Source of the DNA: Pseudochrobactrum kiredjianiae
GTDB lineage: Bacteria > Pseudomonadota > Alphaproteobacteria > Rhizobiales > Rhizobiaceae
Direction of reading: 5' to 3'
DNA: 64,000 nt
NCBI RefSeq assembly: GCF_030362795.1
Contig: NZ_JAUCBM010000001.1
Coordinates: 186,001 to 250,000 of the forward strand
The notes beneath the pieces were generated by a model. That model ran no database searches. It was not told the DNA's origin and saw only the letters and a list, made by a program, of their open reading frames with translations. The position numbers were made by a program, and so were the translations under genes. How positions within the stretch are numbered: position 1 is the first letter of the stretch; each line of letters opens with the position of its first letter. Shown one piece after another: positions 36,469-45,314 of this stretch.

Positions 36469-36846
36469 TCAGAGCTTGTTGTAGCAAACTTTGGTGTGGC
36501 CTGCGCCGACAAAGCCCAGTTTCTGCGCTGCGCCTTTTGAAAGATCCATAACGCGGCCTTTGATGAATGGTCCACGGTCATTAATGCGCACGACCAGTGA
36601 TTTTCCGTTGCTCTGATTGGTAACACGGACTTTGCTGCCGAGCGGCAAGGTACGGTGCGCCGCGGTCATGCCCGCAGGGTTCATACGTTCACCCGATGCG
36701 GTTTTGGAGGTCAATGCATACCAGGAGGCGCCGCCGCAGTTTACAGAAGCTGCTTCAGCATGGCTGCCTGCAAAGGCAGAAATCATGAAAACAGCTGCGG
36801 AAAAAGCAAAAAGGGAAGGCAGGCGCTTAGTGCGGGTCGTTGTCAT
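36469..36846 (-). CDS. RlpA-like double-psi beta-barrel protein, exported
   Basis: 125-residue protein from the ATG at 36846: signal peptide to about residue 33 (ends SHAEAA), then a compact RlpA domain with [19 protein letters not shown], the block [28 protein letters not shown] and [10 protein letters not shown]. Canonical RlpA is a septal lytic transglycosylase with a SPOR domain; this one has no SPOR domain and may only be related. The frame is open to 36930 without a ribosome site; the chosen start begins the signal sequence. Same strand as and upstream of the BTLCP gene. Confidence 0.8.
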   Translation of the reverse strand: MTTTRTKRLPSLFAFSAAVFMISAFAGSHAEAASVNCGGASWYALTSKTASGERMNPAGMTAAHRTLPLGSKVRVTNQSNGKSLVVRINDRGPFIKGRVMDLSKGAAQKLGFVGAGHTKVCYNKL

Positions 36847-36930
36847 AGGTCGTACCGGTGTCAGCAGCCTGAGGTTGTACAAGGGGCGTACAAAATATCG
36901 GGTGCGACGGTTGTGGCAGCGCGGAGACAT

Positions 36931-37540
36931 GAAATGCAGAAAAAATGCAGCCAGTTATCCGGTCTGTCGTTATCAATAATCTGAAATACCAGAAGTTCAG
37001 GCGCTGAACTGCAATGTAAATGTGGCGCTGAAATGGTCATAAATGGAATATATTGGGGAGTGAATTTTAGGTTAACAATCTGTAAAATTTCGTTATATTG
37101 AATATATATTTATTAAATATTCTTGGTTTGATTTATTTGTATCTATGATTGATCGAAAATATACATTTATAATTTTATAGATTCAAAATTCATCTGCTAT
37201 TCATAACCGGATTCAAGATTTCTCCATGTTAATTTTCAGATTCAAAACTGACTCTGATGACAAGCGGGTACAATCTGTGTTTGTATCGCAAGTGTAAAAA
37301 CGCTTTTGCCAAGTTGTAAATAATGTGGCGAAATTGTGATTTGAGGCGCTGATCACGTTTTTGAAAGCTGATTGCTTGTCTCATCTTTTGGGTTTAGAGC
37401 ATGATACAGGCATTTTTGACGGCTTTGGTTCTGGCGCAGACAGAATCGCAGAGGGTGATTTTTCAGTGAAACACTGACAGATTGCTTCAACACAGCTGTT
37501 GTGCAGATGCCGGAACAGAAGATTATATCGGATCATATTT
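36931..37540. other. AT-rich intergenic desert with GANTC cluster
   Basis: About 600 bases without a gene, markedly AT-rich at 37050-37250, unlike the rest of the window. Three copies of GATTCAARA(A/T)T lie at 37180, 37210 and 37239 (spacing 30 and 29), and a GACTC at 37250, giving four GANTC sites in 75 bases. A TTAA-N7-TAAA near-match to a CtrA box is at 37072-37086. It separates the RlpA-like gene (-) from the DUF454 gene (+). Confidence 0.5.
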
Positions 37541-38017
37541 ATGTCACTTCCTTCCTCTGAAGACACTCAGATTAAGCCGGAACCAAAGCCGGCTGATATG
37601 CAGCACCATGCGCAGGAAGAATTGACAGGAGAGGCTACGGCGGTCGTTTTGTCGGGGCCGCAGCGATTTCTTTATCTGTGCCTCGGTTTTCTGATGCTGG
37701 CATTGGGCATTATCGGCGCAATTTTGCCGGTTATGCCGACAACGATTTTCATCATTCTGGCGGCATGGTTCTTTGCCCGTTCGTCGCCGAAGCTGGAAAA
37801 ACGTATTCTGGCGCATCCGCAATTTGGCCCATTGGTGATTAAATGGCGTGACCGCGGGGCAATTCCGCGCCGCGCCAAGAAGTTTGCCTGTGGCGGCATG
37901 ACAATCGGCTATGCGATTTTCCTTTGGAGTGCGCAGCCAGGTTTATATTTGGCAGCAGGCGTTGCGCTTTTTATGTTGGCTTGCGCGTACTATGTGGTAT
38001 CCCGACCAGAGGAGTAA
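37541..38017 (+). CDS. YbaN-family (DUF454) inner-membrane protein
   Basis: 158-residue protein. A polar N-terminal tail of about 45 residues is followed by the DUF454 core with about four hydrophobic segments, including GIIGAILPVMPTTIFIILAAWFFARSSP and the loop RILAHPQFGPLVIKWRDRGAIPRRAK. Family function is unknown. Start at 37541 is the ATG nearest a GGAT site; an upstream in-frame codon is possible. It lies at the edge of an AT-rich gap and 55 bases before the aminotransferase gene. Confidence 0.82.
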   Translation: MSLPSSEDTQIKPEPKPADMQHHAQEELTGEATAVVLSGPQRFLYLCLGFLMLALGIIGAILPVMPTTIFIILAAWFFARSSPKLEKRILAHPQFGPLVIKWRDRGAIPRRAKKFACGGMTIGYAIFLWSAQPGLYLAAGVALFMLACAYYVVSRPEE

Positions 38018-38072
38018 AATCCGGCGCATAGTCTGATGAGACTGCCGGATAGATAATATCTGGGAGAAGACT

Positions 38073-39281
38073 ATGAAAGATGTTGCCGCATCGCGGATTA
38101 ATCCGGCTGTTTCTGCTTTATCTTTGCCGCCAATTCCGGCGGTGAAAGCATGGGCGCAGGCCTATGACGGTGCTTTAGGGCCGTTGATTGATTTGTCTCA
38201 GGCTGTGCCGGGTTATCCGCCGCATGATGAAATGCTGCGCTTGTCCGGCGAGGCGGCATCTTCCAAAGCTTTTGCAAATTATGGGCCGATTGAAGGTCTG
38301 CCGGCACTGCGTGAGACCTATGCCGCGCATGTCAGCCAGCTTTACAAAGCCAAACTCGGCGCAGCGCAGGTGCAGATTACAGCCGGTTGCAATCAGGCTT
38401 TTATTGCAGCCGTCATGGCGCTGGCCGGTGCCGGTGATACAGTTATGCTGAGCAATCCGCTCTATTTCAATCATGAAACTTCACTGGCCATGCTCGGTAT
38501 TAAACTGGAGCTGATGCCATGCCGTGCGCAGAACGGTTTTGTCCCTGACCCGCAGGAACTGAAACAGGTTCTGCATGCGGGTATTAAAGTGCTGGCGCTG
38601 GTGACACCGAATAATCCGACCGGTGCAGTTTATTCACCAGAAGTCCTGAAGCAGATTTATGAGATTTGCCGCGCTAACGGTACATGGCTGATTCTCGACG
38701 AGACTTACCGCGATTTTCTGGAAGATGCCGATGCTGTGCCGCATCATTTGTTCGATGAGGCCGACTGGAATGATTATCTGATCCAGCTTTACAGCTTTTC
38801 CAAATCCTTCTGTATTCCGGGGCACCGCCTTGGTGCGATTATTGCGGCGGAAGCTGTGATCTCAGAAATTGCCAAAATCATGGACAATCTGCAGATTTGT
38901 GCACCGCTGCCGCCGCAGGCTGCAATTGCACAGGCGATTGAACCGCTGACCGAATGGCGCAATGAAAACCGCCGTGAAATTGCACATCGGGCGCAAGCTT
39001 TGCGCAGTGCAATTGCGCAGATGGAAGGCTGGGAAGCCATTTCTGTTGGTGCTTATTTCGCCTTTGTGCGCCATCCGTTTACCGCCTCCTCTGGAGGCAT
39101 GGGGCAGGGTGTTGAGTCTGCGGCAGTGTCAGAGAAACTGGCAAAGACCTGCGGAATTATCACCATTCCGGGGGCATATTTTGGTGAAGGGCAGCAGGAT
39201 TTTCTGCGTTTTGCCTTTGCCAATGTGGATGCGGAAACCATCACGATGCTGCCGGAACGCGTGGCTGCACTGCGTTTCTGA
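38073..39281 (+). CDS. Class I/II pyridoxal-phosphate aminotransferase
   Basis: 402-residue fold-type I aminotransferase. Cofactor residues are plain: LVTPNNPTGAV (Asn), ILDETYRDF (Asp, Tyr) and the PLP lysine in YSFSKSFCIPGHRLG, with the C-terminal FLRFAFANV arginine block. The amino-acid substrate cannot be read. GGGAGAAG precedes the ATG. It lies 55 bases after the DUF454 gene and 94 before puuD, so a link to purine breakdown is possible but unproven. Confidence 0.88.
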   Translation: MKDVAASRINPAVSALSLPPIPAVKAWAQAYDGALGPLIDLSQAVPGYPPHDEMLRLSGEAASSKAFANYGPIEGLPALRETYAAHVSQLYKAKLGAAQVQITAGCNQAFIAAVMALAGAGDTVMLSNPLYFNHETSLAMLGIKLELMPCRAQNGFVPDPQELKQVLHAGIKVLALVTPNNPTGAVYSPEVLKQIYEICRANGTWLILDETYRDFLEDADAVPHHLFDEADWNDYLIQLYSFSKSFCIPGHRLGAIIAAEAVISEIAKIMDNLQICAPLPPQAAIAQAIEPLTEWRNENRREIAHRAQALRSAIAQMEGWEAISVGAYFAFVRHPFTASSGGMGQGVESAAVSEKLAKTCGIITIPGAYFGEGQQDFLRFAFANVDAETITMLPERVAALRF

Positions 39282-39375
39282 CCTGCGCCTATTCTGCCGC
39301 ATCTGAGTACCTAGTATTTCATCTGATTCTTCCCCTATAGTGGCAGACGGTCTGCTGCATATCGGGGAGGAATGC

Positions 39376-40608
39376 ATGTTTGAACTGGCAATCGCATGGG
39401 ACTGGCTTGGCTTCGCTGCCCGCTGGCTCCACGTTATCACCGCAATTGCGTGGATCGGCTCATCTTTTTATTTTATCGCTCTTGATCTGGGCTTGCGCAA
39501 AGCGCCTGATCTGCCGCCTGGTGCCTATGGCGAGGAATGGCAGGTTCATGGCGGCGGTTTCTATTATATTCAGAAATATCTGGTCGCACCGTCGCGGATG
39601 CCGGAAGACCTGATCTGGTTCAAATGGGAATCTTATGCCACATGGCTTTCAGGCTTTGCGCTGCTGGCCATTGTCTATTACGGCGGTGCAGATCTCTATC
39701 TGATTGATCCGCAGGTGCTGAATGTCTCCCGCACCACAGCGATCATCATCTCGCTGGCCTCGATTGCCGGTGGCTGGGTGATTTATGATCTGTTGTGCAA
39801 ATCCCCGCTGGGACGCAACACGACACAGCTGATGGTTATTCTTTATTTCGTGCTGGTGTTTATGGCGTGGGGCTATACGCAACTGTTTACCGGACGCGCG
39901 GCTTTTCTGCATCTGGGCGCTTTCACCGCAACGATCATGTCCGCCAACGTGTTTATGATTATTATTCCCAACCAGAAAAAGGTTGTGGCAGATCTGATCG
40001 CAGGGCGCACGCCTGATCCGAAATATGGGGTAATCGCCAAGCAGCGCTCTACCCATAATAATTATCTGACACTGCCGGTTATTTTCCTGATGCTGTCGAA
40101 CCACAATCCTTTGGCATTCGGCACAAAATATAACTGGATTATCGCGTCGCTGGTGTTTCTGATGGGGGTAACAATCCGCCATTGGTTCAATACCCGCCAT
40201 GCGCGCAAGGGCAGCCCGACTTGGGTCTGGCTGGCAACGGTTTTGCTGTTTATCGTGATTATGTGGCTGTCCACCGAACCGAAACAGCTGGACAATGCGG
40301 GGGAAGCGCAAGCGTCAACAATTCAGCAGAGCTTTATCAATACACCCGAGTTTGAGACGGTGCGTGATACGGTGCTGGGGCGTTGTTCCATGTGCCATAC
40401 GGCGGAGCCGTCTTGGGAGGGCATTTTAGTACCGCCTAAAGGCGTCATTCTCGACAGTGATATTGCGATCGCTGCCCATGCCAAAGAAATCTATCTTCAT
40501 GCAGCGCGTTCCCATGCCATGCCGCCTGCCAATCTCACAGGAATGAGTGCGGAGGAACGCCTGTTGTTGCGGCGCTGGTACGAGACCGCTTCAGCCTCTA
40601 AACCCTGA
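39376..40608 (+). CDS. puuD: Urate hydroxylase PuuD (membrane-bound, cytochrome c domain)
   Basis: 410-residue inner-membrane protein, eight or so hydrophobic segments in residues 1-315 and a C-terminal cytochrome c domain with the haem motif CSMCH at 337-341. This is the PuuD architecture, a urate oxidase that makes 5-hydroxyisourate and passes electrons to the respiratory chain. The start at 39376 follows GGAGG by five bases; a longer in-frame version has no ribosome site. The guanine deaminase gene follows 53 bases later, giving two steps of purine breakdown. The enzymes after 5-hydroxyisourate are not in the window. Confidence 0.9.
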   Translation: MFELAIAWDWLGFAARWLHVITAIAWIGSSFYFIALDLGLRKAPDLPPGAYGEEWQVHGGGFYYIQKYLVAPSRMPEDLIWFKWESYATWLSGFALLAIVYYGGADLYLIDPQVLNVSRTTAIIISLASIAGGWVIYDLLCKSPLGRNTTQLMVILYFVLVFMAWGYTQLFTGRAAFLHLGAFTATIMSANVFMIIIPNQKKVVADLIAGRTPDPKYGVIAKQRSTHNNYLTLPVIFLMLSNHNPLAFGTKYNWIIASLVFLMGVTIRHWFNTRHARKGSPTWVWLATVLLFIVIMWLSTEPKQLDNAGEAQASTIQQSFINTPEFETVRDTVLGRCSMCHTAEPSWEGILVPPKGVILDSDIAIAAHAKEIYLHAARSHAMPPANLTGMSAEERLLLRRWYETASASKP

Positions 40609-40661
40609 TCGAAACTATATTGTAATATTGGGTATTTCTGCTTTTCAGCGAGGGTATTTTC

Positions 40662-41987
40662 ATGTCTGTGAATATGACACAAAAGCATAATCAGCGTCTT
40701 ATCCGCGGGCGTGTTTTGAGTTTTATCCGTGAGCCGCAGGATATCAGCGATACAGCGTCTTATATCTATCATGAAGACGGTGCGCTGCTTGTTGAGAACG
40801 GACTAATTATAGCCGTCGGCGATTATGCGACTGTTGCAGCGCAGAAATCACCGGACACACCGGAGACGGATCACCGACCGCATCTGATCCTGCCCGGATT
40901 CATTGATACACATATTCATTTTCCACAAAGTCAGGTGGTTGCGTCCTATGCGGCGGAACTGCTGGACTGGCTCAATGATTATACTTTCATCGAAGAGCAG
41001 AAATATGCTGATGAGCAGTTTGGTGAGCATATTGCCGAACGCTTTATTGATGAATTGCTGCGTCATGGTACCACTACAGTTGTTGCTTATGGTTCGGTGC
41101 ATCCACAGAGTGTGGATGCGTTTTTTCGTGCCAGTGAACGGCTGAATATGCGCAACATTGCCGGTAAGGTGATGATGGATCGCAATGCGCCTGCTGCTTT
41201 ATGCGATACGGCGCAGTCCGGCTATGATGACACGAAAGCGCTGATTGCCCGCTGGAATGGCAAGGGGCGTCTGGATTATGCGATCACGCCGCGTTTTGCG
41301 ATTACTTCGACACCGGCACAGCTGGAGGCATCGCAGGCTTTAGTGCGAGAACATCCGGAATGTTATGTGCAGACCCATTTGTCTGAAAACCATGCCGAGA
41401 TTGAATTTACCTGTTCGCTCTATCCCGATGCGCCGGATTATACCGGCATTTATGAGCATTATGGTCTGCTCGGAGACAAAACATTGCTCGGACATTCCAT
41501 TCACTTGTCAGAGCGTGAAATGAAAGTGCTGGCAGACAGCCGGTCTGTGGCGGTGTTTTGCCCGACCTCCAATCTGTTTCTCGGCAGTGGTTTGTTTGAT
41601 CGTGACCGTTTGCGTGATGCCGGTGTGCGGATTGGTGTGGCGACTGATATTGGCGGCGGCACCAGCTGGTCGATGCTGCGTACATTGGATGAGGGCTATA
41701 AGGTGCTGCAATTGCGCGGCCAGCGGCTCAATCCGCTCAGTTCATTCTATATGATGACTTTGGGTAATGCGCAGGCGCTGTCGATGGAAGATAGGATCGG
41801 TACGCTGGGTGCGGGCACGGAGGCGGATTTTGTTGTGCTTAATAGCCGTGCAACATCTGCGATGCGATTGCGGATGGATGCCGGTTCCAATCTGGCGCAG
41901 GAATTGTTTCTGTTGCAGACGCTCGGTGATGACCGCGCGATTGTAGAAACCTATGTGGCTGGCCAGCCGGTAAAACCGGCTAATTAA
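40662..41987 (+). CDS. guaD: Guanine deaminase
   Basis: 441-residue zinc amidohydrolase converting guanine to xanthine. Zinc ligands and active-site blocks are intact: DTHIHFPQ (residues 82-89), THLSENHAEIEF, LGHSIHLSEREM and GVATDIGGGTSWSML. Length agrees with GuaD. GAGG lies about nine bases before the ATG. It is the second purine-catabolism gene behind puuD and ends in a bidirectional terminator facing an MFS gene. Confidence 0.94.
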   Translation: MSVNMTQKHNQRLIRGRVLSFIREPQDISDTASYIYHEDGALLVENGLIIAVGDYATVAAQKSPDTPETDHRPHLILPGFIDTHIHFPQSQVVASYAAELLDWLNDYTFIEEQKYADEQFGEHIAERFIDELLRHGTTTVVAYGSVHPQSVDAFFRASERLNMRNIAGKVMMDRNAPAALCDTAQSGYDDTKALIARWNGKGRLDYAITPRFAITSTPAQLEASQALVREHPECYVQTHLSENHAEIEFTCSLYPDAPDYTGIYEHYGLLGDKTLLGHSIHLSEREMKVLADSRSVAVFCPTSNLFLGSGLFDRDRLRDAGVRIGVATDIGGGTSWSMLRTLDEGYKVLQLRGQRLNPLSSFYMMTLGNAQALSMEDRIGTLGAGTEADFVVLNSRATSAMRLRMDAGSNLAQELFLLQTLGDDRAIVETYVAGQPVKPAN

Positions 41988-42011
41988 CGGTGTCGGTGAA
42001 GCCGGCTTAAA

Positions 42012-42043
42012 AAAACGGCCGGAAAGTGATTTCCGGCCGTTTT
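42012..42043. terminator. Bidirectional terminator after guaD
   Basis: Perfect 14-bp stem AAAACGGCCGGAAA with its complement around GTGA, between convergent guaD and the MFS gene. Confidence 0.9.
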
Positions 42044-42064
42044 CTATCGTGTCTTTTTAAAACG

Positions 42065-42106
42065 TGCATCTTGTCCGAAAACCGCAAACACTTTTCGGGA
42101 TGCACT
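42065..42106. repeat. REP-like element, copy 2
   Basis: GTGCATCTTGTCCGAAAACC followed by GCAAACACTTTTCGGGATGC. It is a good match to the common rhizobial repeat family and the reverse of the degenerate copy at 26466-26521. It sits between the guaD terminator and the end of the MFS gene. Confidence 0.65.
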
Positions 42107-42110
42107 TGTT

Positions 42111-43433
42111 TTAATCTTCGTGGATCAGGCTGTGATCGCGGGTTTCTTTCATGCGGATATAGATAATCAATGAAAGACCGATCATGATTGTCACATACCA
42201 GAAGAACCAGGTTTCATAGCCGGACAGTTTGAACTTCAATGCCACCCATTCAGCGGTACCACCGAAGATCGTGTTGGCCAGCGCATAAGGCAGAGCAACA
42301 CCAAGTGCACGGATATGGGCCGGGAACATTTCTGCTTTCACCACCGCATTAATAGAGGTGTAACCGGTCACGATAATCAGACCTGCCATCGACAGACCGA
42401 AAGCTACATAAGGATCGGTTGTTGTCGCAAGCGTCGAGAAGATCGGATAGGTAAACAGCACACCCATCACACCGAAACCGATCATCAGCGGCTTACGGCC
42501 GATACGGTCGGAAAGCGCACCGGCCAGCGGCTGGATCAGCATGAAGACCAGCAGCGCGAGTGCTGTGATTTCACTGGCGGATTCCTTGCTGAAACCGGAG
42601 GTGTTGACGAGGAACTTCTGCAGATAGGTGGTGTAGGTATAGAAAGCCAGCGTACCACCGGCTGTCAGAGCCAGAACGGTAAAAGCTTCTTTCGGATATT
42701 GTGTAAATAGAGCCAGACCGCTGGAACGCGGTTTGTCGCTGGTTTTAGCATTGTTGAAAGACTGGGTTTCAATCAGACCACGACGTACCCAGAAGACGAA
42801 GATCGCCAGCAGACCGCCGATAAAGAACGGAATACGCCAGCCCCAGTCACCAAGCTGTTCCGGTGTCAGAACGCGCTGGAGGATCAGAAGCACGCCGAGG
42901 GCTGTCAGCTGACCGGCGATCAGGGTCACATACTGGAAGCTGGAGAAGAAGCCACGGCGGTTTTTGCCGGCCATTTCACTCAAATAAGTGGCGCTGGCAC
43001 CATATTCACCGCCAACACTCAAGCCCTGCAACAGACGGGCAAAAACCAGCAAGGCCGGTGCAAACACGCCGATTGTTTCATGGCCTGGTGTTACGGCAAT
43101 AATCAGCGAGCCGATACACATCAGGGTAACAGAGAGGGTCAGACCGGCTTTACGGCCTTTACGATCAGCATAAATACCCATGATCCATGCGCCGATCGGG
43201 CGCATCAGGAAGCCGACCGCGAAAACAGCCGCAGCACTCAAAAGTTCAGCTGTCTGGTTGCCCGACGGGAAAAATTTAGGCGCAAAATAGAGTGTAAAAG
43301 CAGCATAGACATACCAGTCATACCACTCAACAAGATTACCGGCAGAGCCGCCGAGAATAGACTTTATGCGGGTTTTACGATCCAGTTCGATAGTCGGATC
43401 GTTGACCGGCAAAGCATTGTCTTTAGATGACAT
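42111..43433 (-). CDS. MFS transporter, metabolite/H+ symporter (KgtP-like) family
   Basis: 440-residue 12-helix transporter of the MHS family that includes alpha-ketoglutarate permease KgtP and proline/betaine ProP. Visible signatures: SAGNLVEWYDWYVYAAF at the N-terminus, MRPIGAWIMGIYADRKGRKAGL (MFS motif A) and RLLQGLSVGGEYGASATYLSEM. The start at 43433 gives MSSKDNALP. A dicarboxylate or alpha-ketoglutarate substrate is likely by family but not proven. Faces guaD and is followed upstream by a long gap. Confidence 0.85.
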   Translation of the reverse strand: MSSKDNALPVNDPTIELDRKTRIKSILGGSAGNLVEWYDWYVYAAFTLYFAPKFFPSGNQTAELLSAAAVFAVGFLMRPIGAWIMGIYADRKGRKAGLTLSVTLMCIGSLIIAVTPGHETIGVFAPALLVFARLLQGLSVGGEYGASATYLSEMAGKNRRGFFSSFQYVTLIAGQLTALGVLLILQRVLTPEQLGDWGWRIPFFIGGLLAIFVFWVRRGLIETQSFNNAKTSDKPRSSGLALFTQYPKEAFTVLALTAGGTLAFYTYTTYLQKFLVNTSGFSKESASEITALALLVFMLIQPLAGALSDRIGRKPLMIGFGVMGVLFTYPIFSTLATTTDPYVAFGLSMAGLIIVTGYTSINAVVKAEMFPAHIRALGVALPYALANTIFGGTAEWVALKFKLSGYETWFFWYVTIMIGLSLIIYIRMKETRDHSLIHED

Positions 43434-44097
43434 TTCAAATCCAATCTTACATCAAAAAAGCAAAACCGGATCACGAGGATATACGCATCAATATAAAAGG
43501 CTGATGACGGCAGCGTCTTGGGAGACACGTTTGCCGCCTGCTTCGGGCGATATGCTTGTCCGGTATTGCCGTTCTCTGAAAAGGAAACGAAAAACACTCA
43601 GCTGCCATAGGAAATATCCGGCGCATATATCCAGATCATGTTTGATAAACGGGATCTGTTGACGTGAAATGCAGCCTGAAAATCCCTGTATCAGAGAGGT
43701 TCTTTGACTTTAACGTAAATGGCCTATGCTGATAAACGGGCTTTGTCTACAGGAATGCAGCTATTTTATGATGTGCAAGTTTATAATCTTATCATTCACG
43801 CAAGTTTCATGCGTATAAGAGTATTCAAATGTTATAAAATTATTCAGGGTGCAAACAACTGGCTGCATGCGCTTACCTGTTGTTGAAATGAGAGATGAAC
43901 ACAGAGCGACGATCTTGCTTTCTTATCAGGAAGCAGTAACGTCTCGCATGTACAGACTTTAAGGTCTGTGCCGGATGTGATTTGTTACCAATCATTGATG
44001 ACCTGCTATCGCATTGACATGTGAAGGGGGCTGAGTGCGGGGAGAACCAGCCTGTCCGGAATATTTTCCGCAACCCGCATTTTGACGGCAGTGACAC
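43434..44097. other. 664-bp intergenic region between KgtP-like and EamA genes
   Basis: No convincing gene in any frame; the short open frames here have no family look or ribosome sites. A hairpin GGCA-GC-GTCT, loop TGGG, AGAC...TGCC lies at about 43508-43535 in the leader of the KgtP-like gene. A TTGACT (43703) with TATGCT 15 bases later could be a plus-strand promoter. Nothing else stands out. Confidence 0.5.
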
Positions 44098-44943
44098 ATG
44101 AACCAAACGCATAATCTCCGTGCAGCGCTGATTGCATTCATTGCCTTCACGGCCTTTTCAGGTGCGGATACAACCGTTAAAACGCTGAGCGCCCGCATCG
44201 GCGTCTATGAAACCACCTTTTTATTGTCGGTTTTTGCGCTGTCTTTCATCGTCGGCCATGACGTTCTCAGTGGGCAGGCAAAGCGTTTGCTGCCGGTTTA
44301 TCCTAAGCTGGCTTTTGGTCGCGCTCTGCTGTTATCGATGAATACATTGCTGATTTATTATGCGTTTTCAGCTTTGCCTTTGGCCGAAGCCTATGTGCTG
44401 GGTTTTTTGTCACCAATCTTTGTTGCAATTGTTGCTTTTATTATGGTGGGCGAAAAACTTTCGCTGCGGGGCTGGTTCGGGGTGCTTCTCGGCTTTGCCG
44501 GTGTGATCTGGATTTTACAGCCTGGTGCTGCGCCACTCTCAGCCGGTCATCTCGCAGCTTTGGGGTCGGCACTGTTTTTCGCTATCGCACAAGTTATGCT
44601 GCGTCGTGCCAAGAGCGATGAATCTGACAAGGCGCTGGTTGTGGCATTACTGATCGTCCAGTCCTGCTTTGCCGGTTTGCTGGCGCTTTACAACGGTCTG
44701 ATTACCCCTGAATGGCAGGATGTGGCGCTGGCTGTTCTGGGCGGAGGCTTGATTGCTTTTGCGCAGACCATGATTGTTAAAGCGTTCCGGCTTGGCTCGG
44801 CAGCAGTTGTCGCGCCTGTGCAATATAGCCAAATTATCTGGGGGCTGTTCTATGGTGTGCTGTTGTTTAATGCGCCGGTTGAGCTGCATATGCTGGCAGG
44901 CGCCGTTGTCATTCTGATTTCCGGCTGGCTGGTCTTGAATTAG
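44098..44943 (+). CDS. EamA/DMT-family transporter
   Basis: 281-residue inner-membrane protein with ten hydrophobic segments in two EamA repeats (FIAFTAFSGADTTVKTLSA..., and GSALFFAIAQVMLRRA...). Typical blocks: YYAFSALPLAEAYVLGFLSPIFVA and GWFGVLLGFAGVIWILQP. Members export amino acids, metabolites or drugs; the substrate here is unknown. The ribosome site is weak. It occupies the place just before the pst operon. Confidence 0.85.
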   Translation: MNQTHNLRAALIAFIAFTAFSGADTTVKTLSARIGVYETTFLLSVFALSFIVGHDVLSGQAKRLLPVYPKLAFGRALLLSMNTLLIYYAFSALPLAEAYVLGFLSPIFVAIVAFIMVGEKLSLRGWFGVLLGFAGVIWILQPGAAPLSAGHLAALGSALFFAIAQVMLRRAKSDESDKALVVALLIVQSCFAGLLALYNGLITPEWQDVALAVLGGGLIAFAQTMIVKAFRLGSAAVVAPVQYSQIIWGLFYGVLLFNAPVELHMLAGAVVILISGWLVLN

Positions 44944-45219
44944 GCTGTGCCGGGCATGAATCTGCATTGGCAATTATACCGAGGTTTATAATTGTCACAA
45001 AACTTTTTGAATGCATTTTAAAATAGTGCAGCTCGCTGGCAAATTTCGATCCATGCTGGCGACTGCAGCATCTGATTAGCGATAATGAGAAATTGCCACC
45101 AATATATAACGCTATGTTTTAATTATATTTTTTATATGGTTCCATTTTAAGGCTATGTTTTATCTTCGCGGCTGCACAGGTTTTTATTATAAAATGCTGA
45201 ATTGAGGGCTGATACAAAC

Positions 45220-45248
45220 CTGTAATATTAGTGTCATATAGCTGTAAT
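45220..45248 (+). promoter_or_regulatory. Pho box: three PhoB half-sites at 11-bp spacing
   Basis: CTGTAAT (45220), GTGTCAT (45231) and CTGTAAT (45242) form three direct repeats exactly 11 bp apart, the known geometry of PhoB binding (consensus CTGTCAT-N4-CTGTCAT). They end 66 bases before the pstS ATG, so the pst operon should be activated by PhoB under phosphate starvation. The rest of the 371-base gap from 44944 holds no gene. Confidence 0.85.
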
Positions 45249-45314
45249 ATAGAGCGCGTAGATGGCTGGTAACGTCCAACACGTTACCTCATTCTTCTAA
45301 TTGGAGCTGCTCCT

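Noticed and set aside
37072-37086. TTAA-N7-TAAA as a third CtrA box near the RlpA-like gene
   Set aside because: One mismatch in an AT-rich region and more than 200 bases from the gene start; chance is likely.
43644-43740. 10-base direct repeat GATAAACGGG at 43644 and 43731
   Set aside because: Short enough to arise by chance and with no other structure around it.
45111-45162. 11-base direct repeat GCTATGTTTTA upstream of pstS
   Set aside because: In an AT-rich stretch where such matches are common; lies well upstream of the Pho box.
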